Source: Aurantiochytrium sp. KH105 (Eukaryota > Sar > Bigyra > Thraustochytrida > Thraustochytriidae). From it: a stretch of DNA of 64,000 bases. Numbering within the stretch: position 1 is the first letter of the stretch; every line of letters starts with the position of its first letter. Below the pieces are notes generated by a model. It had not been told where the DNA came from, did no database searches, and worked only from the letters and a program-made list of their open reading frames with translations. This document shows, piece by piece, positions 10,124-19,966 of this stretch. Made by a program: the position numbers and the translations under genes. Location: contig BGKB01000081.1 of NCBI GenBank assembly GCA_003116975.1, positions 152,600 to 216,599 on the forward strand. Direction: 5' to 3'.

Positions 10124-13018
10124 ATGGCGTCTGCGGAGGATGGTCGGCTGCCCGTGCCGACCGTGGCGCCGACAGCAGCCAATTCGGCATCAAACCGCGA
10201 CGCTCGCGCTCAAGAGGCACTCCGCATGAAAGATGAGCAGATTCGAATGCTCACAGAGCAAAACACCAAGCTCCTCAAGAGTCTGGACAAGGTCGAAGAA
10301 GAGGCCAGCCAAATCCAGCATGAAAAGCTCGCTGTCGAAGAAGAATGCCGCAAGCTCAAAGATGAAAATTTCGAAGTCAAATCAAAGAATCGTGCCGTGG
10401 AGGCAGCCTTACGCAAGATCGAGCAGGAAGTGGGCGATCGGGACCAGAAGATCAAAATCATGACGAGCCAGAACTCAGAGCTACTCCGCCTGCTCGAAAC
10501 CGAGGAGTCGCAGACTGCAGCGCTGGAGAAGGAGCGCAACACGCTGCGGGTCTCCCTGGACGCTCTCAAGGACAAGTACAGCTCGCTGCTCACCACAGCC
10601 AAGACGCATGAGGAGCTCGCGGGCCGCGCTGCGCGGGAAGGCCAGCTGCGCGCCGAGGAATTGCGTCTCTTGCGCTCCGAGTGTGAGCAACTTCGCGTGC
10701 AAAATGCAGACATGGAGCGCAAGTCAGCCGTGGAGATCGAATCTCTCCAGGAGCAGCTTCGCGTCCGCAAAGAAAAACAATACCACCTCTTGGAGAAGAT
10801 GCAAGCCGCCGACGAGTCGAAGCGGCAGGCCGAGGACCAGGCGGCAGCGTTAACCGAGAAAATGCGCGCCCTCCACGCAAGAACCGTCGAGCTCGAGACC
10901 CAGCTCCAGGTGGAGACCAAAGCGAAGCGCGATCAGGAAGAAGCCAACCGCGCGCTGTCTATTGAGGAGGAGAATCTGCGACGCAGTAATGCGGACCTTC
11001 AAGACAAGGCGCGTCTTGCCGAAGAAGAGCGTCTGCGTATGGAAGCCGAAGCGCGAGACAGCGGCGAGCAGCTCCGAGAAATGGCTGAAAAGGTGTTTCA
11101 GCTCTTGGAACGCCTCAAACTCGCCGAGCTTGGTAAAAGTAAGTCGGTCGAGCAGTTGCGCAAGTGCGAGCAGGAGCTTTTGGCAATCAAAAAGAAGAGT
11201 TCCCGACTGCTCAAGGAATCGACCAAAGAGGGAAAGCAGCGCGTTAAAGCGGAGCTTGATAAAAAGGTTTTGCTCGATCAAATTCGATCCCTCAAGACGC
11301 ACAATGCTCAGCTTGCACACCGGTGCCGCGAAGAAGTAAAATTTAAGCTCAAAGAACACGAAGAGCGAAAGGCGGCAGAGGAAAAAGTGCGCACGTTGGG
11401 TGGCCGACTTTCCTTTTTACTCAATAAACTACAGGCCGACGAGGAAATTAAGATCCAGCAACGCGAGGAGATCAAGAAAATGGAGGCGCAGATCAAAACA
11501 CTCCAGGAGCGCTCGGACGAATTGCTGGTAAAGCTCAATAGCACTGGTGAGTCGAATCGTATTGTCACGCAGGCCATGCGTCTCAAGCAAGAGGAGGTCG
11601 AAGGTCTACAGTTAAAGTATGCGGCTCTTCTGAAAAAGGTTCGTAGCAACACCGACAATGCAGTTGCCGGTGCCGATGGGTCCGGCGAGGATCGCGCCGA
11701 AGACGATGACGAAGGCAACGCTGGCAACAATGGACAGGGTCCGATGAGTGCCTTTGGCGAGGGTGGCGATGGCACCGACGAGCCAAGTGCAAAGGAAGTG
11801 CGTGCATCCGGAGGCAAGGGACGCTTCTACCTAGATCCGAAACCGACACAGGGTATGATTCTGGTTCGTGCGAAGAGAAGTGCTGCAAAGAAAATGCTTG
11901 AAAGACTTGATATCAACGGGTACCTCAAGCGCTCCCAACGCTCTTCCAAGTTTAAAGAACTCGTTATTGAAAAACTCACGCACATTCTCGGTCTTCTTTG
12001 CATCGAAGAGGACGAGCAACGACTAACTGTGCGCGCGCTCGAGGCGCGAAAGGACCAGATTGATCATCTCACGCGCCGTGTGTCGACGATGCAACGCCGC
12101 ATCACTGATGAGGAGGACGCCAAGCGAAAAACCCTGCTGCGTTATGTGCAAGTGGTCAAAACACAGATGGAGAATGGTGTCTTACAACTTGCCGAGAGCG
12201 GTATTGGCGATGAAGAAATTCATGCGCTTGCTGCAGTGGTTCGCGGTTCCACAAATGTGTTCGAGCTCAACCTTCGCAACAACGAGGTCTCGGATTCGGG
12301 GGCTCGAGCCCTCGCTGCACTGCTGGCAGGGCCTCCGGCCTGTTCGTTACGCAACGTAGACCTGCGTAACAACAAACTCACTGATGCGGGAGTGCGCATG
12401 CTTGCCGAGGCCCTCGAACGTGCCCAGGCAACACGTCACGTCTACGTACATGCGGGCGGCAAGATCGAGGCTCTTGGAACTCGTCCAGTGGGCGAGGTGT
12501 CTGGGCTTGGCGATGCAGGTGCCGATGCACCTGCGGGACCGGCCTTGTCGCAGTCGCTTGCTGCATCTGTTGCGGTGCACACCGTTTGTGTTGTCGATGC
12601 ACGTGGGCAAAAAGTAGCTGGGAGCGACGATGGAGAGCAGGCATTAGCCGAGGCTGCCGTTACGCCTCGGGGCGATGCCGAACTTGGGAGCCCAATAAAG
12701 ATTCCGTCACCAAGAGCAAACGACCCTGATAATGTGCGTGTGACGCCCAAGAAACGGGGCCCCACAAAGCGCGAGAGGAAACGGGCCAAAGAGGAGCAGA
12801 AGCTCATCAAGGCTGAACAGGGCTGGCGTGGTAGAGCGGCGGGCTTTGACATTCCAGTGCAGCCTTCAACCACCTTGTCGCCGCTTGCGCCCAACACACA
12901 GTCCGAAAGTAACCTCCCGCCATTAACACCGCCTGAACGGAGTGGTGCAACATCGCGGACAAGGCAGCAGCAACAAAATTCCTCGTCCCAACAACAACAG
13001 TCAAAGCAGCAGGAATAG
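10124..13018 (+). CDS. Coiled-coil protein with C-terminal leucine-rich repeats
   Basis: The frame runs from the ATG at 10124 (MASAEDGRLPV) to the stop at 13018, 964 residues; an in-frame TTG 33 bases upstream is unlikely to start it. Residues ~30-520 are continuous charged coiled coil. A low-complexity acidic/Gly segment follows (~520-560). A more conserved-looking block comes next (~585-690, SAAKKMLERLDINGYLKR and further helices). Two ribonuclease-inhibitor-type leucine-rich repeats sit near 711-770 (VFELNLRNNEVSDSGARAL and VDLRNNKLTDAGVRMLAEAL). The C-terminus is basic and then Q/S-rich. It is probably a cytoskeletal or scaffold protein with a protein-binding LRR; the exact role is not recognised. 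It is head-to-head with the other coiled-coil gene and tail-to-tail (190 bp) with the Cys-repeat gene. Confidence 0.88.
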   Translation: MASAEDGRLPVPTVAPTAANSASNRDARAQEALRMKDEQIRMLTEQNTKLLKSLDKVEEEASQIQHEKLAVEEECRKLKDENFEVKSKNRAVEAALRKIEQEVGDRDQKIKIMTSQNSELLRLLETEESQTAALEKERNTLRVSLDALKDKYSSLLTTAKTHEELAGRAAREGQLRAEELRLLRSECEQLRVQNADMERKSAVEIESLQEQLRVRKEKQYHLLEKMQAADESKRQAEDQAAALTEKMRALHARTVELETQLQVETKAKRDQEEANRALSIEEENLRRSNADLQDKARLAEEERLRMEAEARDSGEQLREMAEKVFQLLERLKLAELGKSKSVEQLRKCEQELLAIKKKSSRLLKESTKEGKQRVKAELDKKVLLDQIRSLKTHNAQLAHRCREEVKFKLKEHEERKAAEEKVRTLGGRLSFLLNKLQADEEIKIQQREEIKKMEAQIKTLQERSDELLVKLNSTGESNRIVTQAMRLKQEEVEGLQLKYAALLKKVRSNTDNAVAGADGSGEDRAEDDDEGNAGNNGQGPMSAFGEGGDGTDEPSAKEVRASGGKGRFYLDPKPTQGMILVRAKRSAAKKMLERLDINGYLKRSQRSSKFKELVIEKLTHILGLLCIEEDEQRLTVRALEARKDQIDHLTRRVSTMQRRITDEEDAKRKTLLRYVQVVKTQMENGVLQLAESGIGDEEIHALAAVVRGSTNVFELNLRNNEVSDSGARALAALLAGPPACSLRNVDLRNNKLTDAGVRMLAEALERAQATRHVYVHAGGKIEALGTRPVGEVSGLGDAGADAPAGPALSQSLAASVAVHTVCVVDARGQKVAGSDDGEQALAEAAVTPRGDAELGSPIKIPSPRANDPDNVRVTPKKRGPTKRERKRAKEEQKLIKAEQGWRGRAAGFDIPVQPSTTLSPLAPNTQSESNLPPLTPPERSGATSRTRQQQQNSSSQQQQSKQQE

Positions 13019-13208
13019 CTACAGTGGCTACGCAAGGACCACTTAGTGAAACAAAAATGCAAAGCAAAGTAGAGTGGAACAAAAGTGAAATACATGTGTT
13101 TTTTTTTTTTATATAGATCGAAACTGGTATTCATTGTATACACACCCATTTTCGTTCTCATTTACAGTACAACATTTCTGTCGTTGCAGTACCCTTTCAT
13201 GCTGCGTA

Positions 13209-14963
13209 CTATACACGTGGTCGTTTGAGAGGTCGTGCGGAAATACTCACTTCCTCGCTCTCGTTGTCGTCAAATGAAATGAAGACACTGTCGTCGGTGG
13301 AGTCTAGTTCAGAGGTTTGGTGTAATCTGGCCTCGCCGTGTTGATTTTGATTTTCTAAGACCTCCTCCTCGTTGGGCATTCCAGGAGCTTCGTGTGTGCC
13401 AAAACTGCCATGAAGGGTATTAGCGCCCGTGCAAGACACGTTCGTGTCTTGCACTTCGCTCGGTCGCTGAATGCGGTCGAAATGATCATGGTCATGAATG
13501 TGAAGGGGGTCATGCATATGGGACGCACTTGGGTCAGCCTCGTTCGTCTCTGCAAGACTACCCTGTGGGCCGGCAACCTGATTTGTAAGGTAAAATGAGA
13601 GCTTGACGTGGGCCTCGTGCTCCTTGGCGTCAAGATCGTCCTGATCGGTCTCGTTGACCTGATCAACATGGTGGTCATTCGATGTTTGTGCGGGTAGCAC
13701 CACAGCATGGCCTTCCGCAAGGTCTTCGTCTTCTGCGATTCGAACGTCATTCTGCTGACTCCCTTCCCTGGCGGCTGCCTCCTGAATTTCGGGCACTTGC
13801 AAGGTATGGTCATGGCTCTCGTGGTGGTGATGGTGAAGATGGTGGTGGTGATCTTGGTGGTGGTGGTGGTGATGATGATTATGAAATTCATAGTCGCGAG
13901 CTTCGGAAAGGTCCGCGTCAGCTTCGGCGTCCATGTATCTCGATTCGTGCGACGAGGTGTCGACGATAGCAGCGCCGTGCTCATGCACGTGTGCGCTGTC
14001 ATTCTCATGATGATGACTATGCAAAATGATAGCATCAGAATCGTCTTCAAGCGTAGCGCTGTGGTCCTCGTCGATGCTAAGCATGCGCTCAATTGAGGAA
14101 AGCGCTCCCGAGACGGCGGCTTCGGCTTCGGCTTCGGCGACCGCATTAGCATGAAGCTCTTCAACCTCATGAAAATGACGATTCCGATCGAGGATATCAT
14201 GCGCGAGACAGCGGCCGCTTCGTGTGCGCGCTCTCTTGGGACAATCCTCCTCGATGCAAAATCCAGTATGCTCGGAGCAGAGACCCGTGCGAGGCTGACC
14301 AACGCGTGTGCAGCCCTCATATAAACAGCTCTTACCGCCTCCGTGGCGCATGCAACGACCAGAGTCAGCGAGCGCAGATTTGGTACATCCCGGTTCGAGG
14401 CAGCGTTTTCCGCCGCCGTGTCGGATGCAAAATTGAGTTGTTCCACGCGCAGACTTTTCGCAGCCTTCGACCTCGCAACGTCGACCACCACCATGGGAGT
14501 AGCAAAGGTTTGCTTCGCCTTGCACACGACGAAAACAGCCTTCCCGCAAGCATTGTCTGCCTCCGCCATGCTCGATGCAAACCCCGCGCGCGCGGCTCAC
14601 GCGGATGCAACCTGGTTGCGAGCAACGCATTCCGCCTCCGTGAGCCTGACACTTGCCAGATTTACCTTGCGCTGCCCGAGTACACTCGGGTTCGTCGCAC
14701 CGCCTTCCTCCACCATGTCTTAGGCATCTCCCGCGGCTCTTGGCATAGTTGAAGCATCCCTGATGTGCGCATTTCCGCTTTCCTGGGCGTTTTTCTCGCG
14801 CCTTTCCTTCTTGGTGGCCACTCTGCACCTGCTCGGGACCCACTTCTGCTTCTGGCTTAGCCTCCTCGTCTGCTTCCGGCCTGGCCTCCGCATCGGCACG
14901 GTCTCGCTCCTGGGCCCTCTGCCCCTCGCGAACAGCGACGAGGTCCTCGTCGTCGTCGTCCAT
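13209..14963 (-). CDS. Cys-repeat (WRKY19-like zinc-finger) protein with His-rich region
   Basis: 584 residues from the ATG at 14963. An acidic N-terminus is followed by eight tandem repeats of about 24 residues, of the form C-x4-C-x(9-11)-C-x2-H-GGG-[RK]-x-C (for example CAHQGCFNYAKSRGRCLRHG), between about residues 60 and 260. Three Cys and one His per repeat look like a metal ligand set. Plants and stramenopiles carry such repeats in proteins labelled 'WRKY19-like', usually without a true WRKY domain, and no WRKYGQK is present here. The C-terminal half is acidic and strikingly His-rich, with a run of seven His and neighbouring HDH/HHH clusters. The end is a basic PLKRPRV-type nuclear signal. 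A nuclear, zinc-binding regulatory role is inferred. It shares a 1.2 kb divergent spacer with the CASTOR/POLLUX gene. Confidence 0.88.
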   Translation of the reverse strand: MDDDDEDLVAVREGQRAQERDRADAEARPEADEEAKPEAEVGPEQVQSGHQEGKAREKRPGKRKCAHQGCFNYAKSRGRCLRHGGGRRCDEPECTRAAQGKSGKCQAHGGGMRCSQPGCIRVSRARGVCIEHGGGRQCLREGCFRRVQGEANLCYSHGGGRRCEVEGCEKSARGTTQFCIRHGGGKRCLEPGCTKSALADSGRCMRHGGGKSCLYEGCTRVGQPRTGLCSEHTGFCIEEDCPKRARTRSGRCLAHDILDRNRHFHEVEELHANAVAEAEAEAAVSGALSSIERMLSIDEDHSATLEDDSDAIILHSHHHENDSAHVHEHGAAIVDTSSHESRYMDAEADADLSEARDYEFHNHHHHHHHQDHHHHLHHHHHESHDHTLQVPEIQEAAAREGSQQNDVRIAEDEDLAEGHAVVLPAQTSNDHHVDQVNETDQDDLDAKEHEAHVKLSFYLTNQVAGPQGSLAETNEADPSASHMHDPLHIHDHDHFDRIQRPSEVQDTNVSCTGANTLHGSFGTHEAPGMPNEEEVLENQNQHGEARLHQTSELDSTDDSVFISFDDNESEEVSISARPLKRPRV

Positions 14964-16188
14964 CTTTTCAGTCTCCGAGGTCCCCTCCCTCCCTCCCTCA
15001 AGCCCTTACGCGCGCGCGCGGAGCGAGCGAGCGAGCGAGCGAGCGAGGGTCGCCGATCAACGCGGGCGGGCTGCGAAGCGCAGCTCGCTCGCTCGCCCTC
15101 GCCGGCGGCCGCGTTTCCCATCTGCGGCTGCTGCTCGTGCTGCTGCGGCGCGTCTCTCTCCTCGTCTCGCCGTCCCTTGGCCCGGGCGCGGGGGCTCATT
15201 TGTGGTGCCTCGCGCAGGTCCCGCATTCGTGGTGCTTGCGGCCGCCTGCTTTCCGCGCGGAGGGCGCCGCGCGAGCGAACTGCGGTAGGCTACAGCGAGA
15301 GCGACAGGGCGCGCGACCGCGACGCGACTGCAGCGGAGCGAATCCTCGCCCGGCACAGGCCCCTCGTTCTGCGCGGCCAGGCGCGGGGGCGTGGCGGCTG
15401 TTTTCTCGAGTGTTGTGCAGGATCGACGGCCGAAGACTGGGCTCGATCCAGGCCTCTCTTTCTTGCCCGTGGATTCTGGGTGACGGAGGTCAATCAGACC
15501 TTGCGCTGCCGAGCCTGGCGAGGGAGAATGTGCGAAAGTCGAGACTCGAGGAAGAGGGAACGGGGAAATCGAGGCGGGCAACCGCGCAAATGGCAACTCC
15601 AGCCAGGCGCTCTACTGTCGATGGAAGGTGCGACGCTGCCACCCGAGCGGGAAGTGAACGCGATGAAAGCAAGGAAAAGCAATGAAAAGCAAAGGCAAGC
15701 AAGCAGGCAAGTATGAGCAAGCAAGCAAGCAAACAACAAACAATCAAACAAACAAACCTGCAGAGAAAGCAAACAACCTTGGGAAGCGGGGGCCTCGCGC
15801 CGACGGGAGCGCGCGGCAGCAGGGCCAGCGCGAAGCCGAGGCGGGCCCGGGCCTCCGCGAGGGCCCGCCAGGTTCACCGGATCTCGCGTCGGAGAAGTAG
15901 GACGGACGGACGGGCGGAATCGGCTGGGCTCGCAAGGCCTGCCTCATCGTCGAGCGATCGATCGACCCGGCCGTGCCACGTGGGGCGCGCGGGGACGCGC
16001 ACGGCCAGCCGGCCACACAGGCAGGCAGGCAGGCGCGGCCCGAGCAGCGCGCTGCCTGGGGGCGAGCTGGTGCGAGCTTGCTCGCTTTCTCGTTCGCTCG
16101 CCTGCCCGCCCGCTCGAAGAGGTCGAGGCGCGCAGATAGATAGAGAGGCGAGGTTGCTGCCGGCCTCTGCTTGCGAAGAGGAGACGCT
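14964..16188. promoter_or_regulatory. Divergent spacer, Cys-repeat gene / CASTOR-like channel
   Basis: GC-rich head-to-head region of 1.2 kb without a convincing gene. It contains a (GAGC)n run at 15021-15047, CAAG/AAAC-type repeats at about 15686-15765, (GGCA)n near 16018-16032 and a GATCGATCGATCGA stretch near 15955. Open frames here are low-complexity. Confidence 0.5.
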
Positions 16189-19100
16189 ATGACGCGACCG
16201 CTGCCGTTCGGCTGGCGCCAGGCGCTCCTCTCGGCCCTCGCCCTCGTTTACATAGCATGGGGCGAGATGGAGAGGCAACGCCTGACGCAGGCCGTGACGA
16301 AACTGCAAGTATCGCGGAAGAAGTTGTCCAAGGCAGCAGCGGGCACGCCTGCGCCAGAGTGTCTCGCCACATATGGAGACACTGCGGCTGACGGCGGCAC
16401 CGGGGCAACACCTAACCTTGAACCTGATGACGAAGAATTCGAGCACGGTCTCGTGTACGCCATGCGCGTGGCAAAGAACATTCCTGGCGACGTGTACTTG
16501 CACGGAATTGTCTTTCTAATTGTCTTTGGGTGGCTCGTGCGCTTCGTGTGGAACGAACTTGCTCTCGTGAGCTCCAATCGGATCCAGGAACAAGGCGACG
16601 CAGCAGACGAGGACGATCATGACATGTTCGCGTCCGGAGCGCAGCGGAAGCGACCCAAGAGCGTGGAACAGAGACGCATTCGGGAGCGAATCCACGAGAC
16701 ACTCACGTTCAGCCTGCGCGAGTTCGTGTTTTACCGCATGGACTACTTGCTGAGCACATGGTCTAGCGCCAAACCTGTGGCGCTACTTCTCGCCACATAC
16801 CTTTTGATTATGGCAGGCGCCACGCTGTATTACAGCTTGAGCTCATCATCGGATGTAACATATTCCGAGTCAGTCTGGGTCGCGTGGACCTTTGTGGCGG
16901 ACCCAGGGACGCACGCGGAGGAGCGCGGCAGCGCAGAGCGTTTTGTCGCGCTCCTGCTCACGATTGGCGGCATGCTGATCTTTGCTCTCATGATTGGTAT
17001 CATCGCCGACGGCGTGTCAGATCTATTGGACGACCTCAAGAAGGGCCGTAGTAGGGTGATCGAGAGTGGTCACACGCTCGTGCTTGGGTGGTCCGACAAG
17101 GTCATTCCAACCATTCGCGAGCTAGCCATTGCTAACGAGAGCGAAGGTGGGGGTGTGGTCGTTCTGTTGTGTGAGCGGCAAAAGGAGGAGATGGAGGCCG
17201 AGCTTGCGAGCGCACTTACGGACGAAACACTCTACGAGACCAAGGTCGTGTGTCGCAGCGGCAGTCCTCTGATCATGACAGACCTTCTCAAGGTCTCTGC
17301 GCAGACAGCCAAAGCAGTGATTGTACTCTCCGATCCAGAAGTGGACGCAGATGAGTCCGACGCGCGGGCAGTGCGCATTGTCATGTCTCTCACCGGAATT
17401 GATGTGCGTTGTCACATCGTGGTGGAAATGTGCGACGTGGACAATCGCGAGCTCGTCCTGCTTGTGGGCAAGGGTAACGTAGAGACTGTTGTGGCGCACG
17501 ACATTATTGGCCGCCTCATGATCCAATGTGCGCGTCAGCCCGGATTGGCGCAGATCCTCGAGCAGCTCCTCGGCTTTGCAGGAGATGAGTTTTATCTCGA
17601 GGAATGGCCTCAGCTCGTGGGCAAAACCTTTTTGGATGCATCGTTTGCCTTTGATCAAGCCGTTCCGATTGGCGTCAAGCCTGCGGACCCCGAGGCCGCG
17701 GAACGTCAAATGCAAATGCTCAAACGCTTAGACACGCCGCCGCTAAGCCCGGCTCGTTCGCGAGGCTCGCACGAATCTGCTCGCCCTTCATCGTCGCGGT
17801 TTCCCTTGCCTCCCGGACGGCAGCAACAGCAAAAGTCAGACAGCCGCGGCCACCGCAGCTCCTCCGACCCAACAACGTCCTCCTTTTTTGACGTGGATGG
17901 CCATCGGGCCCAGCCCGTGGCGTCTGTCTCAAGCACGGCTGCAGCCGCTGTCGCAGCCGCTGCCGCCAAGAAGGAAGGCGAGGCGTCGGACTCGGATTCG
18001 GACTCCGGTTCGAGCTCGGACGAGACCGCACCGAGCCCGCCTGTGGCGCCCATCAACCCTCTCAATGTGGCCAAGCGCACGATTTCAATCAACTCTGCAA
18101 GATCATCGACCCGATCACGCGGCGGCTCGCTGAGCTCGGTCTTTGGCACTGGGCCCCGGACAGTGCTTCTCAACCCGCCGGATGGGTATATTCTGCAAAA
18201 GGGTGACCAGATTGTTGTCATTGCAGAGGACGACGACTCTTATGACGCTTCCTCCGACGGAGATCCGGTGTGCGAGGCGGCACAGCGCGCGCGATTCTCC
18301 GTGAATGCGCAGCACCCGATGCATTTCGTTCGAAAGTCAGAGCGTCTGCTCTTTTGCGGCTGGAGACGTGACATGGACGATATGATTTCCGAGCTCGACA
18401 AACTCGTTGTGAAAAATAGTGAGCTCGTACTCATGTCTACCATTCCCATCAAAACTCGACTGCGGCGCTTCAAGGATGCCAACAAAGTGGACTTGGCAAG
18501 CCTGCGGAACTTGCGCATCATCCACGAGGAGGGTAACCCGGTGCTTCGCCGTCATCTCGAAAGACTCGACCTCAAGGACTTTAGCTCAATTCTAATTCTG
18601 GCCGATGAGGCGTTTGAAACCAACATGCAGACGGCCGACTCACGTTCGCTGGCTTCGATGCTTCTCATTCGTGATATTATTGAAAAGAGACACATGCAGG
18701 CCCTGGCTGACATTGGCGACCTTGATGCAGGCACCATGCTTGAGCCCCTTCCGATTATTGCGCGGAGCCCAAGCAGCCCTGCGCCGCGACGCCACGTTGG
18801 TCTCAAGGAGTTTCAGGAATTGCAGGGCCAGCAAAAACAAGAGTTTCTTCCATCGGAGCCAGAGGTCCTGCGGACTCGCAAAGACAGCGGGACCTGGACT
18901 CGAGAAGGCGCCAAGGCCAGCGATCGCACGTTTCCGGAGAACGATGAGCGCAAGCGAGCAGCAACCCCACTGCAAAAGACAGGCAACGGGGTTTCGGACC
19001 GGTCTCTAAGGACCTCCGATGGCGACGAAGATGAGGACGACGATGATCAGCTGAACGAGATGATTTCGGGCATCCAGCAAGGCAAGCTTCGGACGCCCGC

Positions 19101-19593
19101 GGAAGCTGCGCAGCACCGCTTGCAACGTCAGAGCACGGCAGAGGTGCGGCAGTCCATCAAACGCACTTGGTGTCCACGAGAGCACCAGAGTGAACGTGAA
19201 GACCCGGATACCATCATCATTTCGGAGATTCTCGATTCTCGGACCAAGTCACTCATCTCAGTTGCAGAGGTTAGTGACTATGTCATGTCAAACGAGATTG
19301 TGGCGTGCGCGATGGCCATGGTCTCCGAGGATCGTTCGATCAACATTGTCCTCACGGAGTTGCTCTCCGCGTCGGGCTGCGAGATCCAGGTCCGTTCCTG
19401 TTTGGAGTATTGCGAGGCTGGAGAAGTTCTCGATTGGTGGACCGTAATGGCTCGCGCACGCAAGCGCTGCGAGGTTGCCGTGGGCTATCGTCCGCGCGAC
19501 TATACGGAAGCGCTGATTAACCCGCGCAAGAAATCAAAGCTCCGTGTGTGGGCGCGTGGCGACTCTATCGTGGTACTAACGCACTGTCCGTGA
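16189..19593 (+). CDS. CASTOR/POLLUX (DMI1)-family ion channel
   Basis: 1,134 residues from the ATG at 16189. In plants this family forms cation channels of the nuclear envelope needed for calcium spiking. Visible here: membrane helices at about 10-28, 103-125 and 196-218; a pore loop VAWTFVADPGTHAEE (~231-245), matching the family filter A-D-[AS]-G-N-H except for P and T; and a pore helix at ~251-277. A first RCK-type domain (GHTLVLGWSDKVIPTIREL, from ~294) is followed by the family block with EMCDVDNRELVLLVG. A second RCK-type domain starts near 717 (ERLLFCGWRRDMDDMI). The family C-terminus is also present (IIISEILDSRTKSLISVAEV ... RARKRCEVAVGYR). Two long Ser/Asp-rich insertions (~510-680 and ~870-1015) make it longer than the ~850-residue plant proteins. 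It is tail-to-tail with the methylthiotransferase gene (373 bp). Localisation here is unknown. Confidence 0.93.
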   Translation: MTRPLPFGWRQALLSALALVYIAWGEMERQRLTQAVTKLQVSRKKLSKAAAGTPAPECLATYGDTAADGGTGATPNLEPDDEEFEHGLVYAMRVAKNIPGDVYLHGIVFLIVFGWLVRFVWNELALVSSNRIQEQGDAADEDDHDMFASGAQRKRPKSVEQRRIRERIHETLTFSLREFVFYRMDYLLSTWSSAKPVALLLATYLLIMAGATLYYSLSSSSDVTYSESVWVAWTFVADPGTHAEERGSAERFVALLLTIGGMLIFALMIGIIADGVSDLLDDLKKGRSRVIESGHTLVLGWSDKVIPTIRELAIANESEGGGVVVLLCERQKEEMEAELASALTDETLYETKVVCRSGSPLIMTDLLKVSAQTAKAVIVLSDPEVDADESDARAVRIVMSLTGIDVRCHIVVEMCDVDNRELVLLVGKGNVETVVAHDIIGRLMIQCARQPGLAQILEQLLGFAGDEFYLEEWPQLVGKTFLDASFAFDQAVPIGVKPADPEAAERQMQMLKRLDTPPLSPARSRGSHESARPSSSRFPLPPGRQQQQKSDSRGHRSSSDPTTSSFFDVDGHRAQPVASVSSTAAAAVAAAAAKKEGEASDSDSDSGSSSDETAPSPPVAPINPLNVAKRTISINSARSSTRSRGGSLSSVFGTGPRTVLLNPPDGYILQKGDQIVVIAEDDDSYDASSDGDPVCEAAQRARFSVNAQHPMHFVRKSERLLFCGWRRDMDDMISELDKLVVKNSELVLMSTIPIKTRLRRFKDANKVDLASLRNLRIIHEEGNPVLRRHLERLDLKDFSSILILADEAFETNMQTADSRSLASMLLIRDIIEKRHMQALADIGDLDAGTMLEPLPIIARSPSSPAPRRHVGLKEFQELQGQQKQEFLPSEPEVLRTRKDSGTWTREGAKASDRTFPENDERKRAATPLQKTGNGVSDRSLRTSDGDEDEDDDDQLNEMISGIQQGKLRTPAEAAQHRLQRQSTAEVRQSIKRTWCPREHQSEREDPDTIIISEILDSRTKSLISVAEVSDYVMSNEIVACAMAMVSEDRSINIVLTELLSASGCEIQVRSCLEYCEAGEVLDWWTVMARARKRCEVAVGYRPRDYTEALINPRKKSKLRVWARGDSIVVLTHCP

Positions 19594-19966
19594 GCGCAAC
19601 GGCTACGTTTTTCTGTCTGCGAAAGATCTCGTGAAAGCGAGTCTTCCAAGAGTCAGAATGCATTGCGTTTGTGTCGTTTCGAGTTCTGATATGTTTGAGA
19701 ATATGTGAAGAGTACATGCGTGTGTGTGTCTATGTTGTAATCAATGTGCATTACGTGCCAGTAAACAAGCAACAGAGAGTAAGAGAGAGAAACAGAAACA
19801 GAAACGGAAAAGGAAAGGATGGAATGATTCTTTTATAGAATTTTAAAAGCTTAGGTTTACAGATCTTTTGTGACGGGACTCTGGTTTGCTCAATCCACAT
19901 ACATGCCATCGAACGTGGGCACAATAATCATTGGTTTGCTTGCTCGCTTGCTCACTTGTGCACAAC
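19594..19966. other. Tail-to-tail spacer
   Basis: 373 bp between two stop codons. It is AT-richer than other spacers, with GA-rich low complexity near 19775-19815. It presumably holds both 3' UTRs. No gene is seen. Confidence 0.5.
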
